This document shows positions 43,781-56,118 of a stretch of DNA of 64,000 nucleotides, piece by piece (position 1 is the first letter of the stretch; each line of letters opens with the position of its first letter). Both the position numbers and the translations under genes were made by a program. Source of the DNA: Chinchilla lanigera (Eukaryota > Chordata > Mammalia > Rodentia > Chinchillidae); NCBI RefSeq assembly GCF_000276665.1, contig NW_004955465.1, forward strand, positions 3,820,450-3,884,449. Reading direction: 5' to 3'. The notes beneath the pieces were generated by a model. The model had not been told where the DNA came from. It ran no database searches and saw only the letters and a list, made by a program, of their open reading frames with translations.

Positions 43781-44814
43781 AAACCGCCTATTTTGCGCCA
43801 CGTGGAGAAAATCACGAAGAATGAGAAGACACGGTGAGAAGAGGTCCCGTGACCTTCACGGTGAGAAGAGAGCCGTTCTGATTACCAGATTCAAGGGGTC
43901 TACCTCTCAGAGCACGCAAGGGAGATTAGGCAAAAGCCATGGTATGAAAGATTGGGGGAAATTTTAAAGATGAAACATTGAGGAATGCTAAGGATTGCAA
44001 TAAGCTATTAAAAAAGAACAAGCAAACCTCTGGAGAGACTGGAAAGTAGGATCAATTTTAAATTTGCCGGTGATGTTTACCATCCCTGCAGGAATGCAAA
44101 GGAAGGGCCGGCCAACTGCTTGCGATTTAGCCTGAGGTGTCTATGGCTAAAGTACACGTATTTTTTTTTAATCTAAGTTTTGTGTACTTAGATATACAGA
44201 TGTTATATTATTATACGTTTGGAAGATGAGTAATATTTTACAATTAACCCTGTTTTTAAAAATAAGAACAAAAAAGTAAAAACAGATTTTAAAAAAGTAT
44301 TATACCAGTGGTTTTGACTAGAAAGATCATTATACATAATCCGTTCAAGGATTGTATGACTCAGTTCCCTTAAGGAAATGTCATAATTTTAATGACATCC
44401 CTGCATCTTATTGGCCTTTATTCATGTAGCTCTCTTTAACGAAGCCAATAGTGTGATGAAGCAGCATAATATCTCCATGCACTGGGAGAAGTTCTTTGGA
44501 TTTTATAAGCGAAGCTGTAGTGAGATACAAGTTAATGAAAGCAGTTTCCTCAGTAAAATGTGATGAATTTAAAGTAGCATTGACTCGCTGATGTACTGAA
44601 CCATTTCCCTAAGTTCTTGGAGGGTGCTGGTGGCATTTGATGACATCTTTCAGTCTCGTGCCTGTGGTTCTTTCTTGTATGTTTCATTATTACAACCACT
44701 GTTGCTAGACCCTGCTGTTGGGGGAATCTCAGCTGATGGATATACGAATCTGACTGAAGGGGATCTTAGTACCAGAAAGAGCCCCAGAAACCATGGAGGC
44801 TGACACGTTTGCAT

Positions 44815-44925
44815 TCCAAGTGAGAGACGAGAAGAAACTTGCTCAAAGACATCTAGCCATGCAGTGGGTAGCTGGTATTAGAACCCAGTTCTCCCAATGG
44901 CAGTAGCGTGCCGTTCAGAAAACCC
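44815..44925 (+). repeat. MIR SINE fragment
   Basis: AAGAAACTTGCTCAAAGACA, ATGCAGTGGGTAGCTGGTAT, TAGAACCCAGTTCTCC follow the MIR core. Confidence 0.65.
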
Positions 44926-45080
44926 GTCAACATTCCCTAATGCTGAGCAAAGCTCTCCGTGTAACACTCAACATCTTTTTCCTGTTTTTTTTTTTAAAGA
45001 TTAAAAAAACTAACAAAACAACAATGAAGACAAAATCAAAACAACACAACAACAATCCTCGACCTCAAAACAAAATGATA

Positions 45081-45310
45081 GGGATTAACAATGGTTGCTA
45101 CATTACATACTGTCATCTTCAACGAAGTTGCTCAGTCCACCAGATGTAAGAATGTAAGACTGATCAAGCAATCAAAGACAGGAACAAGTAATAAAAAAAA
45201 AATTGGAAATGATGCAGAGCCTCACCGTACAAGATGGTAGGAGTTCAACAATGGTTCTTATACTGCATATTGTTGTTTTCAGATCAGCCATTCTGATTAT
45301 CAGATTCAAG
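45081..45310 (+). repeat. Local imperfect duplication, unassigned
   Basis: A segment beginning AACAATGGTTGCTACATTAC (45088) resembles one beginning AACAATGGTTCTTATACTGC (45247), about 160 bases later. The second unit ends in a 25-base string that recurs at 43871-43895. I do not recognise the family. Confidence 0.45.
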
Positions 45311-46478
45311 CGTGCAAAATTGGTCAAGAGAAAAGAAAATTTTAAGCACTGGCCGTTCCTTTCAATAAACCACAGACAAGCTGTCCTTGTAGATACTTAT
45401 AAAGTTTGTTTTTCATTTTAAAGAGAAAAGAAAAAAGGTAGATACTATATTTAAACTGACCACGCAAAGAAAAAGAATAGAGAAAGTGTGGGAGAGGGTG
45501 GCCTTTGGGAATCATGGCAGAAGTGACAAGATCGCAGAAATAAAGCAAACAAGCGCACACCGTTGGGATGAGGAGTGGAGTTTCTGACACTTTGCTTTTC
45601 CATACATGGAACTGCGGCCCTAAGAAAAATGACCTCAAGACTATTGCTGTGTAATTTGTTCTAAGGATATACATCAACATTCTTCCTCTCCACCAGCTGT
45701 TTCCAAATATTTTTGTAATAGTATCCATCAAACATCAGAAAGAAAGGCAAATAATGGCTCCATTATTTGGAGAAGGGTGCATGAATATTTTCTGCATTAT
45801 AAATCTGTTTTCTATGCAGAGAAATGTTAGGCTACCTGTAATGGAAATCCAACCAGGTTAACCCGAATTGTCACATATCCTGCCTTTAGGGCTTTGAGTT
45901 TTTAAATTTCATATTGGTATAGATGGTGATCTGAATAAAAACTATGCTTTCTTAGGTATGCACACACATTTAAGTGTGTGCATATAATTCATATAGCAAG
46001 AGCTGTGTTTTACTAACATGCTTATCTGCTCAGGAAAGGTATATGAATCCCAAAGACTGGGGTCAAGTTTCTCTAAGCAATTAAGTTTATGATCACTAAT
46101 CATTTTTTATCAACATGTGCTGGTCTGTGAACTTTCTGGCATGGACATATGGGCTCATAAATATGAGTATGATTTGAGATCCTGTGTGTTAGATGCCTAT
46201 ATATTGTTAATAGTTCACATTCACAAAGACTAAAGCACAAGCATGAAAGGGTTTAACAGTAAATCAGGTGGTTAGTCCATTAATGATGAAAATGACAACA
46301 AAAGCTAAAAGTAACAAAGAAGCAAAGTACTCCTGTAAGGAGCTGGGACTGTTGCTCAATCTTACCTGTAATTAGATTTCCCTTGTATCTCATTGGCCAA
46401 AAATTGTATCATGTATTCCTTCTAAACCAATCAGAAAGAAGGGTGGAATGATCACCACTGGCTTAGACTCACAACCTA

Positions 46479-46620
46479 GACTGCACATTAGCATCACTTG
46501 GAGTGTTTTCAATAACTGTCAAGTGACACCAGTCAAACCAGAATGTCTGGAGGTGGCCACCGGGACTTGGTATTTTCTTGGAGCTCCCAGTAGAGTCTGA
46601 GTGGTGGTGAGGGCTAAGAA
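46479..46620 (+). mobile_element. MER5A-like (hAT-Charlie) copy
   Basis: GACTGCACATTAGCATCACT, GGAGTGTTTTCAATAACTG, an AACCAGAATGTCTGGAGGTG block and GGGACTTGGTATTTTCTTGG show the usual order of this element. It is diverged. Confidence 0.65.
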
Positions 46621-47259
46621 CTAGTGAATGTCTAATGCTTAGACAAAACAAGATGCATCCCTTTGTGTGAGAGAGAGAGACCTAGCCCTTCTTTAGACAC
46701 CTGGTTGCCTGGTAACTAGACAAAGCCAGATTCTGTCATCAGGGAAGGAGGGAGAGATGACAGCTGTGACTGACACACACCACGGACACAGAAGAGAATT
46801 CTCGCTTGAAGTCACCATCAGTAGTCTGCATAATCATTGGACACTAAAGAAAAGAAATCCCTTGTTGTCTACTTAGGCTCAGAGCTCCTTAGACACCAAG
46901 AAGCAAGTTAGTCAAGATGAGAGAGGACCAAGCTCATGGATTCCAATGATGAAACAGGAAATTCATTCATGGGTTTCTGGCATGCCTCCAAACTGAAAAT
47001 TTAGCCACAAATAAGGTAATTGGATTTTCCTTCGCCTCTTTTATTGTCCTCCCTGAGAATGACCAAATATTACAACTAGATGAGCCCCTAAAGAAAATCT
47101 AGTTTACTATCTTTACCCCAACTGCCTTCAATCACATTTCAGTTGCGAAGAGCTCAAGACCCAGTTGTATAATGACTCGAGATTACTCAGAAGTCCGGAC
47201 CTCTCTCCTCAATCCTTTCCCTGTCTCTGGTGGTTTTTTGCATTTGTTTTTGCTTTGTT

Positions 47260-47425
47260 TTGTTTTTTTCAATACAAATGGAGATTAAACCAGGGGTCTT
47301 GCTCTGAGCTACAGCCCCAGACCCATTTAAAATTTTTGAGACACAATTTTGCTACAGGCTGGGCCTGAGATTGCAATTCTCCTGCCTCAGCCTCTCAGAG
47401 TGGTGGGGTTACAGGTGTGCATCTC
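47260..47425 (-). repeat. B1-dID composite SINE, antisense
   Basis: ID-type half first (AGATTAAACCAGGGGTCTTG CTCTGAGCTACAGCCCCAGA), linker ATTTAAAATTTTTGAGACAC, then B1 half (TCCTGCCTCAGCCTCTCAGA ... TTACAGGTGTGCATC). Confidence 0.75.
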
Positions 47426-47936
47426 TGCATCTGCTCTTTCTACAGTCATCAGGGTTCGCCCTGCTTCTCTGGTAGAACTCCCGGATGTAGGTGGTTGCTG
47501 AATGACAGGATGAGTAGCTTCAACATGCAGTTTTCTAAGGGGACACAGGGGGGCAGCAAATGTTTAAGAAAACAAAATCCAGTTCTCGCACCAGTTACAT
47601 ATACAGTATCCACATTTGCCAAGGTTTGGGAAGGGACTGATTTTTATTTGAAAAATGTTTGGAATTTTATTTAAAATTTATTTATTTGAAGAATGTTTGG
47701 AATTTTATTTGAAAAGTATTTATTATTTGTTTGAAAAATGTTTGGGAATGGGGTTGATTTTTGTTTGTTTGGAGTTTATGTATTTGATGGTATTGCAATT
47801 GCTTGGTTGTCTCTATGGAGATTAGTGAGGTTTGCTCATATATTTGTTTAGAACAAATATAGTCAAGCTTATTAGCAAAGAATTTCTTTAGTTCCTGTAA
47901 CCTATTTTATTGTAATTTTTAAGAATTTTTTTGCAG

Positions 47937-48005
47937 TACTGGAGATAGAACCCAGGCCCTCACACATGCCAGGCAAGCACTTTCCCACTGAGCTGTGTCC
48001 CCTCT
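47937..48005 (-). repeat. Diverged ID-type SINE, antisense
   Basis: GTACTGGAGATAGAACCCAG GCCCTCACACATGCCAGGCA AGCACTTTCCCACTGAGCTG is the reversed tRNA-type head. Confidence 0.65.
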
Positions 48006-48639
48006 TGGAATAATTATTGGTGGGCAAGATATTCTTTTGGGTAGGTACTTCTACTTCTTATTTTCTTACTGTATACTTCTCTTCTTTTTATTAAGTTTCT
48101 TATCACTCCCTAAAAACTCCCAAATAGTGATTATACTTTGACTTGTTGACTTAAAAAGGAGAACATACTCCATGAAACATTAGGAATTTACTATAAGATG
48201 AAGCTCAGTACTAAAATACTAAAACTGATATTAAAAGAAGAGTCTTTATACTGGCACCTTAATACCACAAAGCACTAGTCCTGCACCCAAACACACTAGA
48301 GACACCGGTAAATGTGGGCATATTCAGACTCTACCCTGACACTTTCTGGTTTTCTTACAGATTGCAGTGGAGGTTGGGCTCATGCATGGGAAATGTCAGC
48401 ATCACACCGAAGGGCCATTTCCCTAGTTTTCCCCAGAACTAATGCTTTGGAGATATTTGGAGCAGACCGGATGCTTAGGTTTACAAACATGAGTTAATGG
48501 AAGAGGTATTTTTGTCAAGTCTTTAATCTTGTGCACGGCAACCTGAATGAATTCAGTCAGGGACAGTATTGGTGAGGAGAAAGCTACTAGCTTGGACATC
48601 TTGTCCTGCCCCTTTGGCCACTCTTAAGATTTGGATTTT

Positions 48640-48960
48640 CACTGTCCCACCAAGACTCATACCCTAAGACTTGGTCGTCAGCCTGTGGCACTATTGGGAA
48701 TTAGTAGAACCTTCAGGAGGCGGGACCTAGTGGGAGGAAGTTAGGTCATTGGGGGTGTGACCTTGAAGTGGATATTGGGACCCCATTTTTTCTGTCTTTG
48801 TCCCAACACACACACCTGCCATGATGTGCTGCCTTACTTCTGGCCCCCAAACCATATGGCCAACCGACCATGGGAGGTAAAATTCTGAGATGCTGGCAAT
48901 TTCTTCCTCAGGACAAAACTTTGGAAAACACACTAACTCCTGTCCTTTGGGAGGTTTGAG
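48640..48960 (+). mobile_element. MaLR-like LTR fragment
   Basis: GGCGGGACCTAGTGGGAGGA, TAGGTCATTGGGGGTGTGAC and GCCATGATGTGCTGCCTTAC are typical of the middle of MaLR LTRs. The ends are eroded. Confidence 0.5.
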
Positions 48961-48964
48961 CCAG

Positions 48965-50400
48965 AGCACTATTTAATCTCCAACACTACAAGTCAGACTT
49001 TTCCTGTGTAGCGTTGGTACTGGAAGATGCCAGAGCTTGCCAAGACCAAGGAAATCCCATCATTTTTAGAAGTTTTGCTTTGTTAATTGCTCTTTCTACT
49101 AATAAAAGTCAAAGAAAAAAGATGGTCAAATTATGTCAATATCCTGGGGGGGGGGGTTGTACAAATATTTGTATAATAAGTACAAGTAAACTGGATGTGT
49201 ACTTTTTACATGTTGTATTTAACCTGAATTTTATATAATGGTTGTTTGAGTGCTGTAATAATGAAAGGAAAGAACTTGTATTTAAACCATTTTAAAGTAT
49301 TTATTCTCTGAAAGTTTCATTCAAGCTGTAGCTTTAAAATTCAAGAACTTTGAAATAGTTTAAAAATTACAAGCAGTCAAAGGGTACTGAGTTCCTTTTC
49401 ATCCGAGTACCTCAAACAACACAGCCTTCAAAACTTCCAGAGGCAAATCAAAACCGGTTCTTCAGAATTAAAAATAAAATATTTAGGCTGAAGACCACAG
49501 TTAACTCAGTATCCTATAACTTCAATATTTTAAATAGTAAATCTCAAAGGAATAAGTCAGAAAGGGAAATACGGGTATAAATTCTCAGGTTTTAGTGTTT
49601 GTTTTCAATCCCTTCCAGAGAGGAAAGTTCCTTTCCAGTCTTCTGAGCACCACACTTCAAAGGAAAATTGTATAATTCTTACATTCACAACATCGTGGCT
49701 GAAATTATCTCATTACAAAGGTTAAACAATTTACATTGTGAGATGGAGAAAGCGCATTTAGTTTGGAAACAGATGAAGTGATGTGTGTGTGTGCTCTGTT
49801 AACTTTTTTTTTAAACCCCATACACTTGATCTGGCTTTGTTAAATTGTCAATTTAAATTCTCAGTGTAATTTGCTAAGTTGAAATAAATACAGAAAACAC
49901 AATGCCTTTGAACAATGCCTCCCCAGGGTTCGGAGCCAAGATAATTATTGTTTTATTTGAGGGGAGGGGTTTGGAATGACAAAAAAAAGAACTTTCTTGA
50001 CTCTTGGAAGCTAGATAACACATTTTTGACTTTTGAATCTGGGGTTGGAAACGGAGGTCATCCTGTGACGGCATTTTTACTGCAGTGGGATCCTTTAGCA
50101 GTGCAGAAGTAATGAGGCTCCTTTATTAAGAAATGATCACAGATGAAAACGTGGAAGCCGGACGGATTTTCACGGTAACCTAAGTTTGATTATTTTAAAT
50201 CTGAGGTCTGGTGGCAAAGCAGTGACTCTCAAGTCCGCGGCCCGCTGAGTACATCGTCAGGATGGCTGTCCCCTAGAAAGGCGGTGAAAGTGTCTCTACT
50301 TTTTAAACCAGCCCTCATGGCTCTAGATTACCGTGACAGGTCCTGGAGAAGATCCTAGGATTGTTCCTTCCTTAATCAAAGAAGACAAACTGAAAGTAAA
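48965..50400. other. AT-rich single-copy block before the orphan CpG island
   Basis: No transposable element recognised over about 1.4 kb; it ends abruptly at the CpG island. No coding exon. Confidence 0.5.
49146..49156. repeat. Poly-G run of 11
   Basis: Eleven consecutive G on the + strand in otherwise AT-rich sequence. Confidence 0.95.
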
Positions 50401-51250
50401 CAGCGCCTTGCCCGCGCCAATCCGCCACCCCGATCTCCACCTGCCAGGGGCAACCGGGCGAAGGTTGTTGCAGCGCCGCGCACAAAGGGAGCCAGGACCG
50501 AGCCCTGGAGACAGCTCTGGCTTTGCAAGACAGAGTTTTGAGGCTTCCTCCCCAGACTTTCAGGAGACTCGCTTCAATTGGGAGACTCTCTGTCTCCACC
50601 CGCCTCTGAATTCTGAATGAGAATGAGCCAAATCCACTCCCTGCCCCTGGCCCGCCGGGATTTGGCGCCAGAGAGCGCAGCGGGGACCCTCAATCCCCAA
50701 GGGACGACCTACAGTGGACGCGGCTGCCCCCTGCTCGCGTCGCAGCCCGAAGCCTGGCCTCTGAGCCCCTCCCGCAGGCCCTGGGAGCGGGCGGTGGCAG
50801 AGCGGAGCGGCGACTGCGCGGCCCGCCCGAGCGCACGAGTGGCCGTCTGCTCCCGGGTCCCCTCTGCGCCGCCCGGAAGCGAGGCCCACCTGTTTGCACA
50901 GATATCATCATTTCCAGGCAGAGACGCTTGCCCCCCAGTAGTGACCAGGCCCCACTCGAGGCGTGGCAGCGCTACCCAGGCACACACCCTTTCGTGGATT
51001 ACGCAGCTCCAGGTTCAGGGGCCCAGGGCCGGGAGTTGCGTGGTGTCCCGGGGACGCGGCGCGCTAGTTCCGAGGTGCGCGCCGCGCGTAAAGCTGTGAT
51101 CGCCGCCGCGTCTGGCAGCAGCCCAGGGAAAGACGTCTCAGCTGCTCCGCCCAGCAGCCTCCGGGACCTTTAGGTAGGAGGACGGAGCACTTGCGCCTTT
51201 GAGGGGAGAGGTCCGAGGTGCGCTGCGGCCCGACCCGATGCACAGCTGGT
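50400..51250. promoter_or_regulatory. Orphan CpG island about 6.5 kb upstream of the TFAP2A MSILAK exon
   Basis: CpG density jumps sharply from AT-rich flanks, with many CGCG and GCCGCC clusters (densest 50640-50900 and 51050-51120). No coding exon could be recognised in it. It may be a promoter for a noncoding transcript or a distal TFAP2A promoter. In human, noncoding RNA genes are known upstream of TFAP2A, but I cannot establish orthology from sequence alone. Confidence 0.6.
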
Positions 51251-51929
51251 CAGCAAACACCTGGAGATAGGATGGAAATGCCTCTTCGCTTAGTGTACCA
51301 GAAGCTGGTCCGAGGCAAGAGAATTTGCTCCATTTGAAGTTTCGGATTCAGAGTACAGGTGCCAAGCGCATGGGCCGAGCCCACGAGCCTGAGATGCCCA
51401 GTCGTGCGTGCTAGGAGTCGGGAAGGGGGCAGAGAAAAGGGGAGCTCGGGAGGAGAAAAAAGCCCAGATGTGAAGGAAAAGTTACGTGCGACCCCAAATA
51501 CACTTTAGTATGATCCACTAAAGGCTGCTACTGTTTCTTAGATGCAGACAGAATTTAAGGGGTTGCTCTAAGCCTTTATCCGGCTAACCCGGTCTAGACC
51601 ACCTAGAGATGTCAGAGACTTGAGGAGGCTTCCTAGCTTTTGGCAGTGATATCGGACCTGTTCTTGGGTCGATTAATTTGAATGCAGTGAGTTTGAGAGG
51701 TTTGCACTTTGCCACACCCAGGAGGAAATCTCAAACTGGGGCCTCCAGGTTTTCGAGAATAACTGCAAGTTTTAAAGTCAATCCCAGGGTGCCTCGGACA
51801 GAAGCTGGCAGTTCCCGAAGTGCTTCCCACGTTCCCCTGCACCCACAGCTCGGTGAGGGCAGATCAACATCCTGGCTGTCCCTCCTCACCCCCAACTTTC
51901 AGGCTAGGGATAAAGAGGTACCAGAGAAT

Positions 51930-52130
51930 GTGGGTACTATTTCTGCAATCCCAGCACTCTGGGAGGCCTGCGGGAGAAGGACCACAAATTCCAGAGGGGG
52001 GTGAGCAATTTAGCCAAACACTATGTCAAAATTTTGAAAGTATTAAAAGCTAAAAGTGGGCTGGGAATGTAGCTCCGTGCAAAGGAGCTTGTGTTTAACC
52101 CCCAGCACCACAAAAATAAATAAATAATGA
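51930..52130 (+). repeat. B1-dID composite SINE
   Basis: B1 half (TGCAATCCCAGCACTCTGGG ... AATTTAGCCAAAC), linker, then ID-type half (GGGCTGGGAATGTAGCTCCG ... TAACCCCCAGCACCAC) and AAATA tail. Confidence 0.8.
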
Positions 52131-52174
52131 AACAATTCTCCACCAAGCTTCATAAATGAAAATTATAGTTATTT

Positions 52175-52382
52175 ATCTATTACAGCTTTATGGATGGAAC
52201 CCAAGGCCTCTTGCATGCTAGGCAAGCACGCTGCCACTGCGCTACACCTCCCCAGCCCTTTCTCAGTATTTAAAAATTTTGAGACAGAGCAAGTTGCCCA
52301 GGCTGACCTTGAACTTGCAATCTTTCTGCCTCAGCCCTTTGGATAACTGGGATGATAGGCGAGTGCCGCCACATTCAGCTCA
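52175..52382 (-). repeat. B1-dID composite SINE, antisense
   Basis: ID-type half (GGATGGAACCCAAGGCCTCT TGCATGCTAGGCAAGCACGC ... CTCCCCAGCCC), linker TTTAAAAATTTTGAGACAGA, B1 half ending GCCGCCACATTCAGC. Confidence 0.8.
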
Positions 52383-52389
52383 GATGATA

Positions 52390-53123
52390 CTTCAACACTG
52401 AACATTCTGCCTGCACCTGGGCTCGGGACGTTGGCCAGGAGCCCAGGTGATCTCTGAAGGGTAGTGATTGATCATGGGTCGGACTAGAAGGATCCCCAAT
52501 CCAGGCTGGCTCTCACACACCTCTCCACGAGGTCCCCACACCTAGGCCAACCTCACCAAGCTCTCCAAGGGAAGGCTCGCTGGTGTCCAGTGTGGCCAAG
52601 GGCAGCTGGGGAGCTGAGGGCCATCAGATGTCAGGAATCTTTCAGTCAAGTGCAAACTCAGCCCTGACGCGTGAGGCAGTGAGTTAATGACACCAAGCAC
52701 AGCAGGACAGCCGCTTCAGAGCAGATACCTAGAGTGAAGAGCTCCTTTTCTTCTGAAGGGCGGAGCAGTGCCACCGAGAGGAACCTCAGGCCACAAGGTG
52801 TGAGTTTGGCATTTCAAGCCTTCTCACTTCACGTCAGAGCAGGCAGGACTCGGAAGGGGACAACCTGAGGCTTCGGGAGCGGAGCTGAATCGCTGATGGT
52901 TTCCCAGGACACCTGCCTTTCCCACATTTCCAAACCATTTCCCTGCCTCTTGTGGGCGCTACCTGGATTTACCCAAGCCTGCACCCCTCCTGGAAAAAGG
53001 ACCCAGAAATGAAGATGAAGGGCTTGGAGAAAGCAAAATACTCCTCCGTGGGCCAGGAATTCCCTGTGTGTCCCTGCACCTCAAGACCTCCAAAGGCATT
53101 TCACAGTCTCCAAGAATTCAGGG

Positions 53124-53169
<46 letters not shown>

Positions 53170-55155
53170 CCACTTTTTGCTGATCTTCATCTTTGCTGAT
53201 GGGCCTTTGGTTTATCTTTGAAGACTGGAAACATAAACCTCAGAGTGAGGGGGCCAAGGTAGGCGCATTTCCAAGACCAAGAGGGCGATATCACGCCGCT
53301 CGTGGGCCCTGCTGTCACACCCTTGCTCCAGAGCCCGACCTGCTGGGACAAGACGAGCCAGGCGCCTGACGACAGGCCAGTTGGGAGAGTCCCCCTTTCC
53401 TCGCTCCCCTCTCCCTCCTGTCGCTGGTCCCCACACTCCCGCGTGCCTCCCTCCTAAGGTTTCCCTCGGGGCAGATTACTTTATGACAGGGTGTGATAAG
53501 TGGTGATTTTGTTTCTCTTTTGATGGCAGGATTGCTTTGTAAACAGAAGCGCAAACTCGTTTCGATAGTGGTTCCGCACCAATGCGCAGCGGCCAAGGCA
53601 CAGCGTGTGGCCAAGACAAGCCGCTGCACCTGTCGCCCAGGGCTGAGAGGGCCGGAGGGAGGCAGCTCCCGTAAGGGGCCCCCTGGAGTGGTGACGCACT
53701 CCTGCGGCCTCTGGGGCATGCTTGGTTTCTGGGCCTCCCCCTGGCCGCTTCTTCAGGCCTTCTCTTCTCATCCGTTGCTGGTTGGAATTGTGCACCCAGG
53801 AGCACCAGAGTGGAGCCTCCTGGGTACATGTCAGGTGGCTGACCCTACCTGGGCACCTTTGCTAACAGCTTCGGCCTCTTCCTCCTGCTGTTACTGGTAA
53901 TCCCATTCCTTTTGCCTTAATCCTATTGGAGAGTCCAGAAGGCTTTGGGGCCTTGGAGGAATCGCTGCCAGAGAGGGCCTCCTGCCGGAGAGGCAGAACG
54001 TCACTCACTCCCCCACCACTTTTTCCTTTGAGGAACTCAGCTTCTTCCCCTCCTGGCTCTGACCTGAAGCCAGTTGATTACTCCGAGGGCCCCAAGAAAG
54101 AGCTGCAATTGAGCTGAGGTTGCCCTGGCCCTTGGGAAGACCCCCCAGGCCACGCGGGGGCAGAGGCGCCCTGTGGATCTGTCACCCCACCTCCTGGGGA
54201 TCCCAGACTCCCCAGGGAGAAGGCAAGCTGAGGCCACCGCCCAAGCGAACATCCCAGTTAACCCATGGCCCGGCCTGGGGTCTCCATTCCCTTGTGCCTT
54301 CACAGAGCTCTGAATGAAGGCGCGGAGGAGTCTTAGAAGTTTCAGGGTGGGGCGAAAGTAGGGTTCTTGAGGATATCAGCTTTCCGCTGCAATTCTGGGG
54401 CTGATAGTGCAGGACAAAGCTTCACAGAGAGGATCCACGAGGGTGTGTGAACCAGGCCTTGAAGAGCCGGAATGCTGCTGCACGGGAGGTTGGGAGCTCC
54501 CCATGATCTGTCTCCAAGTCACCCTTTGCCTCCCCAATGCTCCGAGCTCGCTCCCTGCGGGGCACTGGAAAGTTTGCGATCAAGTGTGGAATCCCAGGCC
54601 CTGTCTGCTGCGGAGCCTGCTTGGTGGTGGCAGCGAGCAGAGTGGTCCAGGGTCGCGCTGCTCTCCCTCCTCCACCTCCACGGTAAAAGCCACAGGTCTC
54701 TTCTTGGAAGGTGGCCTGAGGCCGCTACGGCGCTGGAAGGGTTACCAAAGGCGCAGTGGCCTCAGGACTGCGGGGCTCCTAGCGCTGCAGGCTCCCCAGG
54801 AGGGCTGGCTGGAGGCTGGGCTTCGAAACTGCGGGGAGTGGAGTCCCGCTGTCGGCCCGCCCCACCGCGCTCCCCAGACAGCTGCGTCCGCTGACGTGCA
54901 ACAGGGAGGAGGCCCGATGGGGAAAGGCTCCAAGGGGAGATGCATGTGTCTGGGGAGCCAAGGGAGCACCTGGAAGCGCAGACTTTGCACATGTAGTTCT
55001 GGGAGATGCACTAAACTACTGTCCCGCCTGCACCTGTCTGCACAGTGCAATGGGCAGCATCTTAAACTGACTCAGTCTTAGGCGCTAGGAACCCAAGCAA
55101 GGCAGAAGGCTCAGCAGCCTCTGGAGCTCACGTCTTCTGGCAGGTGCGGTGCTAA
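52390..55155. other. GC-moderate stretch between orphan CpG island and TFAP2A promoter
   Basis: Contains the GT microsatellite at 53129. Long frames on both strands (for example 54407-55081) are not supported by domains or splice structure. Confidence 0.5.
53129..53168. repeat. (GT)n microsatellite
   Basis: Uninterrupted GT repeat of about 20 units. Confidence 0.98.
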
Positions 55156-55159
55156 GCAA

Positions 55160-55310
55160 TTTGCTCACGTTCTCCTAAGGATTTCTCCACCCACTGTGCA
55201 CTTCACAAAGGAGAAAACTGAGGGTCAGACAAGTTCAGTGACCCACCTAGCATCACATAGCGGGTCTGTGTAAATGACTGCTATGGACTCCAACTGGTCT
55301 TACGCCAGAG
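55160..55310 (+). repeat. MIR SINE
   Basis: AGGAGAAAACTGAGGGTCAG, AAGTTCAGTGACCCACCTAG, CATCACATAGCGGGTCTG and GGACTCCAACTGGTCTTACG are the core order of MIR. Confidence 0.75.
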
Positions 55311-55954
55311 CAAATCTCAGCTCTGGCTGCTGCCTAATTCCTCCTCCCAGGGTCCAGAGCAGACCCAAGGGTTTTCTCCCCCAAGGCCTGGGCTGTTTCC
55401 TTCCAACTTGAAGCCCTTTGATGAGGCGGCTTGGCCTCGCAGCAGAGCCACCCGCAGCTTTTACTTGCGTGTCCCACACGTGTCCCCCCTCCCAATAAAT
55501 AAATACGTAAAGAAACAAGCCCAAGGTGGAGGTGGAGCCCCTCGCATCCCGCCCCAGCCCTGGCACTCGCGGGTTTGCCCTCCTGGGCTGGGCCCAGCCC
55601 ACCCACTCAGCAGCCTTGGACCTTGTCCCCCTGGCTCTCAAGAGACGTGCGGCTGTCCCTCCCGAGCCACTGCTCACTCCGAAGATCACGGCGCACAGCG
55701 CCCCCCGCCGGAAGTCCAGACGCCTGCAGGCGCTGCCTCCACGTGCGCCCAGGACGCGGAAAAGTGAGACTTCGCCACCCTGATTTCTGTGGTCTGTAAA
55801 AAGTCGGGGAAGGTGTAGCGCAGACGCTTAGGAGTTAAAGTGCCATTTAATTATTTTAGATGCTCGCCAAAACAAAGGAACAAAACACACCTAGAAACAA
55901 ACCTCAAACTTGTTGAGCAAGGTTCTAAGGTCCAAGAACATTTCCAACCCGCCG

Positions 55955-56118
55955 CGGTGTGGGGCACACCTGCAGTCCCAGCGATTTGGAAGACTGGGAC
56001 AGAGGGCTCGCAAGTTCGAACTCAGCCTGGGTAACAGCAAGACCCTGCTGAAAATAAAACGTAAAGGGGCCTGGGGCAGGGGTAGGACGCCTTGGGTTCA
56101 ATCCCCAGTACCGCAAGG
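55955..56118 (+). repeat. B1-dID composite SINE
   Basis: GGTGTGGGGCACACCTGCAG ... TTCGAACTCAGCCTGGGTAA, linker, then GGGGCCTGGGGCAGGGGTAG ... GGGTTCAATCCCCAGTACCG. It is the nearest SINE upstream of the TFAP2A CpG island. Confidence 0.75.

Larger units (their letters stand above)
43800..47160. other. AT-rich, largely single-copy block upstream of TFAP2A
   Basis: Apart from a MIR (44815), a MER5A-like copy (46479) and a local duplication (45081) it holds no SINE, LINE or LTR that I recognise and no exon. It is a candidate enhancer region. Confidence 0.5.

Noticed and set aside
54407..55081. 224-codon frame
   Set aside because: No domain, overlaps frames of similar length on the other strand, GC-rich background; no splice or homology support.
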